A stretch of DNA of 64,000 nucleotides from JBHIYN01 sp041984235. GTDB lineage: Bacteria; Pseudomonadota; Gammaproteobacteria; Ga0077536. Made by a program: the position numbers and the translations under genes. Positions 1 to 7,436 of the stretch are shown in pieces (positions within the stretch are counted from its first letter, which is position 1; each line of letters opens with the position of its first letter). The notes beneath the pieces were generated by a model. That model ran no database searches. It was not told where the DNA came from and saw only the letters and a list, made by a program, of their open reading frames with translations. The DNA lies in the NCBI GenBank assembly GCA_041984235.1, contig JBHIYN010000001.1, positions 248,001-312,000 on the forward strand, read 5' to 3'.

Positions 1-264
1 GGCTGGAGCACCGCCGTACGCGGCGAGTACTGGCCCGCCTACCTGCGCTTTCACCAGCGCGCGATGCGCGACGTGAGCGCCAAGATCGAGGAGGGCAAGC
101 GCGCCGGCACGCTGAGTGCCGACCTCGACACCGAGGACGAGGCGCGGGTCATCATCGGCCTCGCGCACATGATCGCGCAGATGAAGTTCGCCGGGAACGA
201 ACGGACCGCGGTCGAGCGCACCGTGCGCTCGCTGATCGAAGGTTATCTCAGCCGGCGCGACTGA
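1..264 (+). CDS. TetR/AcrR-family regulator, C-terminal fragment (5' end outside window)
   Basis: An open frame runs from the first base of the window to a TGA at 262-264; only the last 87 residues are present, so the helix-turn-helix is not visible. The visible part is all helical and looks like the ligand-binding half of a TetR-type repressor (the pattern AKIEEGKRAGTL followed by DTEDEARVIIGL and a closing helix ending EGYLSRRD is typical of TetR C-termini). It is tail to tail with the SDR gene at 292, with only 27 bases between. Target genes cannot be inferred. The family call rests on the C-terminal helix pattern alone. Confidence 0.65.
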   Translation, partial: GWSTAVRGEYWPAYLRFHQRAMRDVSAKIEEGKRAGTLSADLDTEDEARVIIGLAHMIAQMKFAGNERTAVERTVRSLIEGYLSRRD

Positions 265-291
265 GCACGCAGCGCCGCTCCCCCGGCGCGC

Positions 292-1056
292 TCAGAAGCC
301 GATGTGCGATCCGCCGTCGATGCTCAGATGCTGCCCGGTGATGTAGCTGGCGCCGTCACTGAGCAGGAAGCAGCACGGGGTGGCGACCTCGTCGGGTTGT
401 GCGATGCGTCCCATGGGGATCTGCGCGAGCGTGCGTTCGAGAAACCTGGGGCTGCGAATGACCTCGGTCATGGGCGTCTCGACCGCACCGAAACACACGC
501 TGTTGACACAGATTCCGTAGCGCGCCCATTCGCGTGCGGCACTCATGGTGATGCCGAGCACGCCGGCCTTGGCCGCGCCGTAGTTGATCTGGCCAATGGT
601 GCCGCGGCGCCCGGCGATGGAGGAGACGTTGACGATGCGACGCGGCGCTTCGTCGCCCGACTCGGCGCACTCGACCATGTGGCGTCCGACTGCCTGCAGG
701 CAGTTGAAGACCCCGGTCAGGTTGACGTCGATGACGGCCTGCCAGTCCGCCAGTGACATCTTGTTGATCATGGCGGTGCGGATGATGCCGGCATTGTTGA
801 ACAGGCCGTTGATGGTGCCGTGCCGCGCGATCACGTCGGCCACCGTGTCCTGTACGAAGCCGGGATCGGCAACGCTCCCGACGTAGCAATGCCCGCCGGT
901 CTGCTCCGCGGTATCGCGCACGCCGTCACCGTTGAGGTCGACCAGGATCACGGTCGCACCCAGGCCCGCGGCCTTCGCCGCCACGCCGCGTCCTATGCCC
1001 TGCGCAGCGCCGGTGATGACGACCACGCGGCTGTCGAGATTCATGAGGTTGTCCAT
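292..1056 (-). CDS. SDR-family NAD(P)-dependent oxidoreductase
   Basis: A classical short-chain dehydrogenase of 254 residues. The cofactor loop TGAAQGIG is at residues 15-22, NNAG at 87-90, the catalytic serine at 145-146 (NVSSIAG) and the YxxxK pair at Tyr159/Lys163. Asp40 at the end of the second beta strand suggests NAD rather than NADP. The C-terminus (GQHLSIDGGSHIGF) is complete. The start is the ATG at 1056, preceded by the Shine-Dalgarno-like GAGGAG. Likely role: oxidation of a secondary alcohol or 3-hydroxyacyl-CoA in the surrounding catabolic programme. The substrate cannot be told from sequence. Upstream lies a long inverted repeat (1109-1223) and then a divergent gene. Confidence 0.9.
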   Translation of the reverse strand: MDNLMNLDSRVVVITGAAQGIGRGVAAKAAGLGATVILVDLNGDGVRDTAEQTGGHCYVGSVADPGFVQDTVADVIARHGTINGLFNNAGIIRTAMINKMSLADWQAVIDVNLTGVFNCLQAVGRHMVECAESGDEAPRRIVNVSSIAGRRGTIGQINYGAAKAGVLGITMSAAREWARYGICVNSVCFGAVETPMTEVIRSPRFLERTLAQIPMGRIAQPDEVATPCCFLLSDGASYITGQHLSIDGGSHIGF

Positions 1057-1108
1057 GGCTGTTGCTCCTCAGGTTGGGTCAATGAGAGACCGGCACATGC
1101 TGAAAGGC

Positions 1109-1223
1109 GAAAAAGGGGACATGGGAAAAAGGGGACATGCCACTTTTTCGCACACTACCGAACCACGCTATTGAGCTGCATTGAAAAAGTGGCATGTCCC
1201 CTTTTTCCCATGTCCCCTTTTTC
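1109..1223. repeat. Perfect 41-bp inverted repeat (GGGGACATG family), site A
   Basis: Left arm 1109-1149 and right arm 1183-1223 are exact reverse complements, with a 33-base loop. Each arm contains the unit GGGGACATG twice, separated by GGAAAAA, and ends in GGGGACATGCCACTTTTTC. It lies between the divergent SDR gene (292-1056) and the molybdopterin gene at 1287. It is AT-richer than the flanking genes. It shares the 13-mer GGGGACATGCCAC with the repeat at 19017-19138 and resembles the hairpins at 51943-52202. As RNA either strand would fold into a very stable stem. No transposase gene is adjacent. Confidence 0.95.
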
Positions 1224-1286
1224 TGCTTCTCCGTTCCGCGCCAGCGATTATGATGGTGCGTTTCAACCCGAGCCGGGCACGCAACC

Positions 1287-1985
1287 TTGAGCGAACAGGG
1301 CACCCGACCGCTGCCGCGCGGGCAGGACGAGACCCGCGTCTTCCCGCGTTTCGGCCTGGGCCGTTTCGCACGGCGCTTTCCGCGCGATCCCGAACACCTC
1401 AGCCTCGTGGTGCGCGGCGAGGTCGCGACCGAGGTCGATCTCGCGAGCGCGCTGGCCGAGCTGCCGCAGATCGAGCTGACCGCCGATTTCCATTGCGTCA
1501 CCACGTGGTCGGTACGCGACGTGCGCTGGCGCGGCTGGCGCTTTGCCGAGGTCTACGAACGCCTGGTGATGCCGCTGGCGGCGCCGGCAGCGGGTGCGCG
1601 CCTGGTCGTGCTGCGCGGCGACGACGGCTACTGCGTCAGCCTGCCGCTGGACGACCTGCTGGCCGACGACGTGCTGCTCGCAACCGGGCTCGACGACGGC
1701 GGCCTCGGCCTCGCGCACGGCGCGCCTTTGCGCGTGGTGGCGCCCGCGCACTATGGCTACAAGAGCTGCAAGCACCTGGTCGCGCTCGAGTTCTGGTCGG
1801 ACGATCGCCACTACCGCTTCCCGCGGCCCTATCCGAAGCTGATGGACCACCCGCGCGCCCGGGTCGCCCTGGAGGAGCGTGCGCGCGGCGTGCCGGCCTG
1901 GCTGCTGCGCCCGTTCTACCGCCTGCTGATCGGGGCCACCGTGCGGCGCTTCAACCGTGCGCTGGAGGAACACCGCCGCCGCTGA
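1287..1985 (+). CDS. Sulfite oxidase-like molybdopterin-binding protein
   Basis: A 232-residue protein matching the molybdopterin-binding core of the sulfite oxidase family (PF00174). Cys70 in FHCVTTWS is the expected molybdenum ligand, and the later HYGYKSCKH motif (about 155-163) is the characteristic cofactor-binding loop. It lacks the heme and dimerisation domains of full sulfite oxidases, so it is closest to the short stand-alone proteins sometimes labelled YedY-like, but has no visible Tat signal. The start is taken as TTG at 1287 because no in-frame ATG lies between the repeat at 1109-1223 and conserved sequence; the exact start is uncertain. Converges on the operon ending at 1994. The reaction is unknown. 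Confidence 0.8.
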   Translation: MSEQGTRPLPRGQDETRVFPRFGLGRFARRFPRDPEHLSLVVRGEVATEVDLASALAELPQIELTADFHCVTTWSVRDVRWRGWRFAEVYERLVMPLAAPAAGARLVVLRGDDGYCVSLPLDDLLADDVLLATGLDDGGLGLAHGAPLRVVAPAHYGYKSCKHLVALEFWSDDRHYRFPRPYPKLMDHPRARVALEERARGVPAWLLRPFYRLLIGATVRRFNRALEEHRRR

Positions 1986-1993
1986 GGTGCGCC

Positions 1994-2959
1994 TCATACG
2001 TGGCGCAGCGCGTCGCGGTTACGCGTGAGGTAGGTGCGCGCCATGACGTCCTGCTGCACGCCGTAGCCGATCTCGCCGTCGAGGTTCCAGCGCATCAGGT
2101 TCTGCACGTACACCAGTGACGGGTAGGGTGCCCAGGGGGCACCGTTGACGGCCGCCGCGGTCATGGCGAAGGTCTTGCCGCGCACGTCCGTCGCCTTCAG
2201 CCAGGTGCTCATCGGCAGCAGTCCGTTGCGCTCGCTGCGCCCCTCGATCGCAGTCAGTCCGTGGACCGCGCCGTCCTCCAGCACGTAGCCGGAGATGAGC
2301 GGACCGAACTCGGCCGTTTTCGCCGGATCGAACGCGAACAGTGCGTGCACGGTCAGGCGCTCGCCGAAGCTCGCGTGCAGCCAAACCACGGCGGCGTTGT
2401 CGCGCTCGGCGCGCGCTCCCCAGCTGCGGTCCAGGGTGTCGATGCAGTCGATCTTCCAGCGCTTGCCGCGCACTACCAGCTCGCCGGTTACGCGCCCGGT
2501 CTGCTCGTAGTGGCCGCCGAAGGCGGTGCTCCAGCCGGCGTCGTGGCGGCCGGCGGCGAGCGGGTCCATGTCCGGGTCGTTCATGTCGTAAGGCGGCATG
2601 ATAGCTTTGAATTCGAGGTCGATACCGGTGTCGTCGATACCCTCGTAGTGCGCCTCGTAATGCTCCAGCGGCTTGATCGCGCGGACCGAGACGCCGTTCG
2701 GCAGGCTGTACTCGAGCATCGACTTCGGGCACGGCAGGTGCTGCTGGTTGTCGACGTAGAGCTGCGCGTCCCAGTGGTGGCTGATGCGGTCCTGCACCGT
2801 GACGTCGCTCATGCACACCCCCAGCAGCGGCCGGGTGACGGTATAGATGACGCCCGAGATCGCCGCTTCGGGGATGTTGAACAGGAACGGGTTGGTCTCG
2901 CACCAGCGATAGTCGTCGTTGGGCGGGGTGTGAAACTCGGCGTCTTCGGGTTTGATCAT
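1994..2959 (-). CDS. DUF7064/DUF7065-type lipocalin-like protein (copy 2)
   Basis: A 321-residue soluble protein, clearly paralogous to the product of 6340-7344: both share an N-terminal block with a Trp/Glu-rich entry, the segment EGIDDT, the phrase MPxYDxxDPxMDP, FGGHYxQ or YGGHYDQ, a central DRSWGxR motif and a C-terminal block ending near GYG. These features fit the hydroxyneurosporene synthase/AttH-like lipocalin-fold proteins now split into DUF7064 and DUF7065. The start ATG overlaps the stop of the upstream gene by 4 bases (ATGA at 2956-2959), so it is translationally coupled as the last gene of the minus-strand operon 7344 to 1994. Function is unproven; binding or modification of a hydrophobic substrate is an inference from the fold. 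Confidence 0.75.
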   Translation of the reverse strand: MIKPEDAEFHTPPNDDYRWCETNPFLFNIPEAAISGVIYTVTRPLLGVCMSDVTVQDRISHHWDAQLYVDNQQHLPCPKSMLEYSLPNGVSVRAIKPLEHYEAHYEGIDDTGIDLEFKAIMPPYDMNDPDMDPLAAGRHDAGWSTAFGGHYEQTGRVTGELVVRGKRWKIDCIDTLDRSWGARAERDNAAVVWLHASFGERLTVHALFAFDPAKTAEFGPLISGYVLEDGAVHGLTAIEGRSERNGLLPMSTWLKATDVRGKTFAMTAAAVNGAPWAPYPSLVYVQNLMRWNLDGEIGYGVQQDVMARTYLTRNRDALRHV

Positions 2960-3450
2960 GGCGAGGTCTCTTCGAGCAGGTCGGGAATGTCGGGCAGGGC
3001 GTCCGGGGCGGCGTCGAAGCCCATCGGGCGGAACCAGGCGCGGCCGGTGAGCGCCTGTTCGCGCGCATGCGCGAGCACCAGCGTGCGCGAGCGTTCGCGC
3101 AGGCTCTCGCTGCCGTCGGCACCGGCGGCAATGACCAGCCGTTCCACGGCGAGCGACAGGGCCGGGTCGTCGCTGCCGCGGGCGGCGGCCAGCGCGGCGC
3201 CGGCGGCGCGCGTGACCGGCCCGCCGTCGGCGATCTCCAGCAGCTCCGCGGCGAGCGCGTCCAGGCGCTGCCGTTGGCGTGCCGCCAGCCGGCCCTCGCC
3301 GGCATGATGGGCGAGCAGCGCCTGCAGGTGGCCCGTCATCAGGCGCGCCTGCTCCTGGGCCAGCGAGTCGTCGCCGTCGATGGCGGGCAGGATGACCTCG
3401 TTCATCGCGCGCAGCATGGTGCGCAGGCGCAGCTCAACGCTCGGGTTCAT
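2956..3450 (-). CDS. Small helical protein paired with kinase (LvaB/DUF6285-like), copy 2
   Basis: A 164-residue, Ala/Leu/Arg-rich all-helical protein beginning MNPSVELRLRTMLRAMNEV and continuing VILPAI. The paralogue at 4628-5146 begins MNPDIDLRIASLEKALRDV with the same VILPAI and a similar LARxQ/GHL pattern. The start at 3450 is chosen because it overlaps the kinase stop by 4 bases (3447-3450) and matches the start of the paralogue; a longer open frame upstream lies inside the kinase gene. In levulinate catabolism the small protein LvaB is needed by the kinase LvaA; the same kinase + small protein order and coupling here supports an accessory-subunit role. No catalytic motif is visible. Confidence 0.7.
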   Translation of the reverse strand: MNPSVELRLRTMLRAMNEVILPAIDGDDSLAQEQARLMTGHLQALLAHHAGEGRLAARQRQRLDALAAELLEIADGGPVTRAAGAALAAARGSDDPALSLAVERLVIAAGADGSESLRERSRTLVLAHAREQALTGRAWFRPMGFDAAPDALPDIPDLLEETSP

Positions 3451-4601
3451 CGCGCGTCTCCCTGCTCCAGCAGCAGCCGCAGATCGTCGAGGAACACGTA
3501 ACCGGCCGCGGCCAGCCAGCTCAGCAAGGCGTCCTGGTGGTTGTGTGACTCGTGTGCCGCGCGCAGCGAGCTGCCGAGACAGATCACGACGCACTGGTAG
3601 AGGCCCAGCACCTGGTAGAAGAACAGCGTTGCCGGGTCGACCTCGCGGCCGGTCGCCGCGCCGTAGCGCGCGGCCAGCTCGTCGGCCGTCATCAGGCCGG
3701 AGGCCAGGCGCACGCCATCGACCACCGGGCTCCAGCTGGTGATGCCGATCCAGGCGAGATCCTGGTGGTAGTCGCCGACATGCACCAGCTCCCAGTCGAG
3801 GATCGCGGTGATCGTCGCGCTGGCCTCGTCGAACAGGTAATTGCCGGTGCGATAGTCCGAGTGCACCAGTACCAGCTCGCGCGTCGCCGGCAGGTGCTCA
3901 CGCATCCAGCGCTCGGCCAGGCCGAGCAGCGGGAGGCCCTCTAGAGCGTCGTTGCGCCACACCGTCGTCCACCAGTTGAGCTGCCAGCGCGCGGCCTGCT
4001 GCGGATCGGCGTCCGGCACCTGGAACGAGGCCAGTGCAGGGCCGCGGAAGTCCAAGGCGTGCAACGCGACCAGGTGCGCGATGAACGGCTCGGCCAGCGC
4101 GCGGCGCAGCCCGTCGCCGAGCACGGTGCCGAAGCCGGACACGTTGCTCGTGATCGCCGAGGGCTTGGTCACGCCCTCGACGAAGCCCGTGATCAGCGCG
4201 GGGCGCCCCAGCGCGCTGCCGTCTTCGTCGACCCACAGCGCTTCGGGCACCGGGATGCGGCCGTGCATCGCGCGCAGGGCCTCGAACTCGCGCCGGCGGC
4301 TGGTGATCACGGCCGCCTCCATCGGGTCCATGCGCAGCACGCAGCGCCGCGCGGCGTCGTCCGCGCTCGCCAGGGTGAACACGAACTGCTCTTTCGATGC
4401 GCCACCGCCCATGCGCCGGAGATCGCTGACCCGTGGTTGCCGCACGCCCTGCGCGGCGAGGAACGGCTCCAGCGCGGCGCGCACGGTGTCCGGCGAGCGC
4501 AGGTGGTAGGGGCCGCTGGCGCGCGCGGCGTGGATGCCCCGGAGGGTGGCGGCGATGGCGGGCTCGAGGTCGCCGGGCGCCATGGTGTCGGTCGTCGTCA
4601 T
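3447..4601 (-). CDS. APH-fold phosphotransferase (LvaA/ACAD10-11 kinase-like), copy 2
   Basis: A 384-residue protein of the aminoglycoside-phosphotransferase fold. Visible motifs: a nucleotide-loop region GGGASKEQFVF, the catalytic loop HSDYRTGNYLFD (Asp and Asn of HxDxxxGN) and the metal-binding ILDWE. It begins MTTTDTMAPGDLEP at the ATG ending at 4601, 27 bases after the preceding small gene. It resembles the kinases that phosphorylate hydroxyacyl-CoA intermediates (LvaA) and the kinase domain of ACAD10/11, not resistance enzymes; nothing nearby suggests antibiotic resistance. Paralogue: 5143-6339. It overlaps the next gene by 4 bases. The substrate is unknown; a hydroxylated CoA ester or alcohol is likely given the setting. 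Confidence 0.88.
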   Translation of the reverse strand: MTTTDTMAPGDLEPAIAATLRGIHAARASGPYHLRSPDTVRAALEPFLAAQGVRQPRVSDLRRMGGGASKEQFVFTLASADDAARRCVLRMDPMEAAVITSRRREFEALRAMHGRIPVPEALWVDEDGSALGRPALITGFVEGVTKPSAITSNVSGFGTVLGDGLRRALAEPFIAHLVALHALDFRGPALASFQVPDADPQQAARWQLNWWTTVWRNDALEGLPLLGLAERWMREHLPATRELVLVHSDYRTGNYLFDEASATITAILDWELVHVGDYHQDLAWIGITSWSPVVDGVRLASGLMTADELAARYGAATGREVDPATLFFYQVLGLYQCVVICLGSSLRAAHESHNHQDALLSWLAAAGYVFLDDLRLLLEQGDAR

Positions 4602-4627
4602 GATGGTGTGAGGGCTTCGTCGCGGGC

Positions 4628-5146
4628 TCAGCGACCCGGCGGGGCGAACAGGGAGGCGAGGGGCGGCAGCGCGGACGCATCCGGATCGAGGCCGCTGCCC
4701 TGGTGCCAGCAACGCTCGCGCGCCGCGCGCCGCGCGGCGTAGTCGAGCACGGCTTGCTGCACGTGCGGATCGATCGCGCCGGTGGCGTGGCCGTCGAGGA
4801 TGGCACGGTCGACCAGGCTGGCGAGCGCGCGCCGCGCCGCGCTGACGGCGTCGTAGTCGTCGCGCCTGAGCGTATCGTCGCGCGCGAGCTGGTCGTCGAT
4901 GGCGGCGCGCAGCGCGGCATCGCCGAGCTGCGGCGCCAGCGTGGCAGCGAGTGCGGCGAGCTCGTCGTGGACCTCCAGCTCGAAGCGCAGCGCGTACTTC
5001 CAGTGCGCGCCGAGCACGCCGAGATGACCCAGGAGCAGCCCGACCTGGTCGCGCGCGAGGCGCTGGTCCGGCGGTATGGCCGGCAGGATGACGTCGCGCA
5101 GGGCCTTCTCCAGCGACGCGATGCGCAGGTCGATGTCCGGATTCAT
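4628..5146 (-). CDS. Small helical protein paired with kinase (LvaB/DUF6285-like), copy 1
   Basis: A 172-residue helical protein, MNPDIDLRIASLEKALRDV then VILPAIPPDQRLARDQVGL, paralogous to 2956-3450 over its first ~60 residues and in overall composition. The start overlaps the stop of the kinase gene 5143-6339 by 4 bases, so each kinase has its own coupled small partner. A 27-base gap separates it from the second kinase. No enzyme motif, signal peptide or membrane segment is seen. The functional guess (kinase accessory subunit, by analogy with LvaB) comes from gene order, size and the shared helix pattern rather than a database hit. Confidence 0.7.
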   Translation of the reverse strand: MNPDIDLRIASLEKALRDVILPAIPPDQRLARDQVGLLLGHLGVLGAHWKYALRFELEVHDELAALAATLAPQLGDAALRAAIDDQLARDDTLRRDDYDAVSAARRALASLVDRAILDGHATGAIDPHVQQAVLDYAARRAARERCWHQGSGLDPDASALPPLASLFAPPGR

Positions 5147-6339
5147 GCGTCGGCCTCCCGTAGCAGCGACACGATCTGGTCACTGAACACCGCGGTACCG
5201 AAGGCCAGCCAGGTGAGCACCAGGTCCTGGTGGCTCTGACCGAGCCGCGCGGCGCAGCAGGCGGTCGCGTTGTTGATCACGATGCACTTCCAGGCGCCGA
5301 GGATCTCGTAGTAGCGGATCACCGCGGGGTCGACCGTGAAGCCGGTCGCCACCTCGTAGCGGGCGAAGAACTCGGCGCGCGGCAGCAGCCCGCAGACCAG
5401 CGGCTCGCCGTCTTCGCCCGGGGTGGTGAACAGGTGCTGCACGCACCACGCCAGGTCTTCGTGGTAGTCGCCGAGATGGGCGAGCTCCCAGTCGAGCACC
5501 GCGCTGAAGTTGCCTGCGGGCTCCTCGAACATGAAGTTGCCGATACGGTAGTCGCCGTGCACCACCACCGGCGTCCGGCACAGCGGCGCGTGCTCGCGCA
5601 GCCAGCGCTCGGTCAGCGTGACCAGCGGGTCGGGTTCGACCAGGTCCTGCTGCCACACCTGCGTCCACCAGTTGACCTGTCGCAGCGCGGCGTGGGCGGT
5701 GCCGGGCACGGGTGCATCGAACCAGGGCAGCTCGGCCTGCTGCCAGTCGAAGCGATGGATGCGGGCGAGGTTGTCGACGAACTGCGGGGCCAGCTTGTCG
5801 ATCCAGTGGCCGAAGCGGATGCCGATGCCGCTCACCGCCGCTGCGGGCACGTCGCTGGGCGCGGTGGTGCCGCCGACCATGGCCGTGATCAGGCCGGGCT
5901 GCCCGAGGTGTTCGCCGTCGGCGTCGACGAAGCGCAGCGGCGGCACCGGCACCACGCCCGCGAAGGCGGCGAGCAGCTGTGCCTCGCGTCCGCGGCAGGT
6001 CTCGACGATGCCCATCCACGGGTCCATGCGCAGCACCAGCCGCTGGGGCGCGTCCGTGTCGTCGTGCTGCAGGGTGAAGGCGAACTGCTCCTTGGAGGCG
6101 CCACCGGTCATGCGCGCGAGATCGCTGATGCGGATCCCGGTCAGGCCCTCGGCGCGGAACAGCGCCGCGAGCTGTGTGGCGACCTCGTCGTCGCTGCGTG
6201 CCGAGTACGGACCGTCGCCGCGCCGGCGCTGCTTGCGGGCGAGCACGTGGGCGATGCGTGGCTCGAGGTCGTCGCGCTGCCAGGTTGTCGTAGCGTCGTT
6301 CGCGGATGCGTTGGCCGCCTGCATCGCCGGGCCCGCCAC
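5143..6339 (-). CDS. APH-fold phosphotransferase (LvaA/ACAD10-11 kinase-like), copy 1
   Basis: 398 residues. Motifs: GGASKEQFAFTL near residue 80, the catalytic loop HGDYRIGNFMFE and VLDWELAHLGDYHEDLAW with the metal-binding Asp. It is homologous throughout to 3447-4601. The reading frame opens with GTG at 6339, directly against the stop codon of the upstream gene (6340-6342); an ATG 15 bases downstream (6324) is an alternative start that would remove five residues. It is second in the minus-strand operon and translationally coupled to the small gene below it. Probable role: ATP-dependent phosphorylation of a hydroxylated pathway intermediate so that a dehydrogenase can act on it. Confidence 0.88.
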   Translation of the reverse strand: MAGPAMQAANASANDATTTWQRDDLEPRIAHVLARKQRRRGDGPYSARSDDEVATQLAALFRAEGLTGIRISDLARMTGGASKEQFAFTLQHDDTDAPQRLVLRMDPWMGIVETCRGREAQLLAAFAGVVPVPPLRFVDADGEHLGQPGLITAMVGGTTAPSDVPAAAVSGIGIRFGHWIDKLAPQFVDNLARIHRFDWQQAELPWFDAPVPGTAHAALRQVNWWTQVWQQDLVEPDPLVTLTERWLREHAPLCRTPVVVHGDYRIGNFMFEEPAGNFSAVLDWELAHLGDYHEDLAWCVQHLFTTPGEDGEPLVCGLLPRAEFFARYEVATGFTVDPAVIRYYEILGAWKCIVINNATACCAARLGQSHQDLVLTWLAFGTAVFSDQIVSLLREADA

Positions 6340-7344
6340 TCAGACCTTGCCGGCCGCGCGCAGGCGCAGGTAGGTGTCGTAGAACCAGCCTTCCTGGTTC
6401 TCGCCGTAGCCGATGCGGCCGTCCTCGCTGACGAAGCGGCACAGCACGTTGGGCACGCCGACGCAGCCGTAGGGCTCCCACAGGCCGGACGCGATCGGCG
6501 CGCCGTTGAAGCGGTGCCGGGTGCCGCGCTCGTCGCTGGCGGTGATCTCGTAGTGCGCGCCCCACACGCCGTCGCGCTGCACGCGCACACTGGCCTCGGT
6601 GCAGCCGTGCACCGTGCCGCGGTCGAGCACGAAGCCATGGGCGAAGGTGTGCTGGGCGTCGGGACCGGCGTCGTAGTTCATCGACCAGATAGCGTGGAAG
6701 GCGTAGTCCTCGCCGAAGATGGCGTGCAGCCAGGCCATCGGCTGCAGGCCGATCTCGGGGCGCACGCCCCAGCTGCGGTCCATGCAGTCGACGTAGTCGA
6801 TCGCGAACGACTCGCCGCGCACTGTCAGCGCACCCTCGATGCGGCACAGCTGGTCGTAATGGCCGCCGTAGGCAGCGCCGTAACCGGACCCGGCGGTGCG
6901 CTCGTCGTAGGTCTTGCGCGCCATCGGGTCCATCTCGGGATCGTGTATGTCATAGGCCGGCATGATCGCGCTCGCGGTGAGCTCGAAGCGGGTGTCGTCG
7001 ATGCCTTCGTAGGCCACCGCGTAGCGGTCCGGGCCGGCGCTGAGATCCGCCGAGAGGCCGGAGGGCAGGGTGAAGCTGCGGAAATCCGCGGGCGCCGGCA
7101 ACTGGGTCTGGTTGTCGCCGTAGAGGGCGTCGAAACGGCTGCGGCCGAGGCCGCGAAAGACCTTGACGTCGCTGGTGATCACGCCGACCCCGGGTCGCGC
7201 CATCAGGTAGGCGCTGCCGAACAGGGCCTGCTCCGGCACGGCGAACGGGATGTACAGCGTCTCGGCCCAGGTATGGCGCGTCGCGTCGTCGGTCAGCGCG
7301 GCCATCGCCTCCGGGTGATAGCGCATGTCGTCGTTGGTGATCAT
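6340..7344 (-). CDS. DUF7064/DUF7065-type lipocalin-like protein (copy 1)
   Basis: 334 residues, first gene of the six-gene minus-strand operon. Shared with the copy at 1994-2959: an N-terminal region with GVGVITSDVKV (compare GVCMSDVTV), EGIDDT, the MPAYDxxDPEMDP block, YGGHYDQ, DRSWGVRPE and a terminal GYG segment. The two copies bracket two kinase/small-protein pairs, giving a mirrored order. The start ATG at 7344 is preceded by a weak purine-rich stretch (GGGGAGAAC). No signal peptide, so probably cytoplasmic. The hydroxyneurosporene-synthase-like fold assignment is from remembered family motifs; no catalytic activity can be stated. Confidence 0.75.
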   Translation of the reverse strand: MITNDDMRYHPEAMAALTDDATRHTWAETLYIPFAVPEQALFGSAYLMARPGVGVITSDVKVFRGLGRSRFDALYGDNQTQLPAPADFRSFTLPSGLSADLSAGPDRYAVAYEGIDDTRFELTASAIMPAYDIHDPEMDPMARKTYDERTAGSGYGAAYGGHYDQLCRIEGALTVRGESFAIDYVDCMDRSWGVRPEIGLQPMAWLHAIFGEDYAFHAIWSMNYDAGPDAQHTFAHGFVLDRGTVHGCTEASVRVQRDGVWGAHYEITASDERGTRHRFNGAPIASGLWEPYGCVGVPNVLCRFVSEDGRIGYGENQEGWFYDTYLRLRAAGKV

Positions 7345-7436
7345 CGAAGTTCTCCCCTGTTATCGATGTGGTTCGCGGTGCCGCACCGGGTGCAGCGTAC
7401 TCCGGTGGCTGTCGCCGGCCGTCAGCGCGGCGCCGG

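Noticed and set aside
1109..1223. Ordinary bidirectional terminator
   Set aside because: It lies between divergent genes, so there is no transcript end to terminate, and the long perfect arms with an internal duplication and a second related locus fit a repeat element better.
3447..6339. Aminoglycoside resistance genes
   Set aside because: The kinases have APH-fold motifs, but each is coupled to a small LvaB-like gene within a catabolic operon and they resemble LvaA/ACAD10-type kinases, not resistance enzymes.
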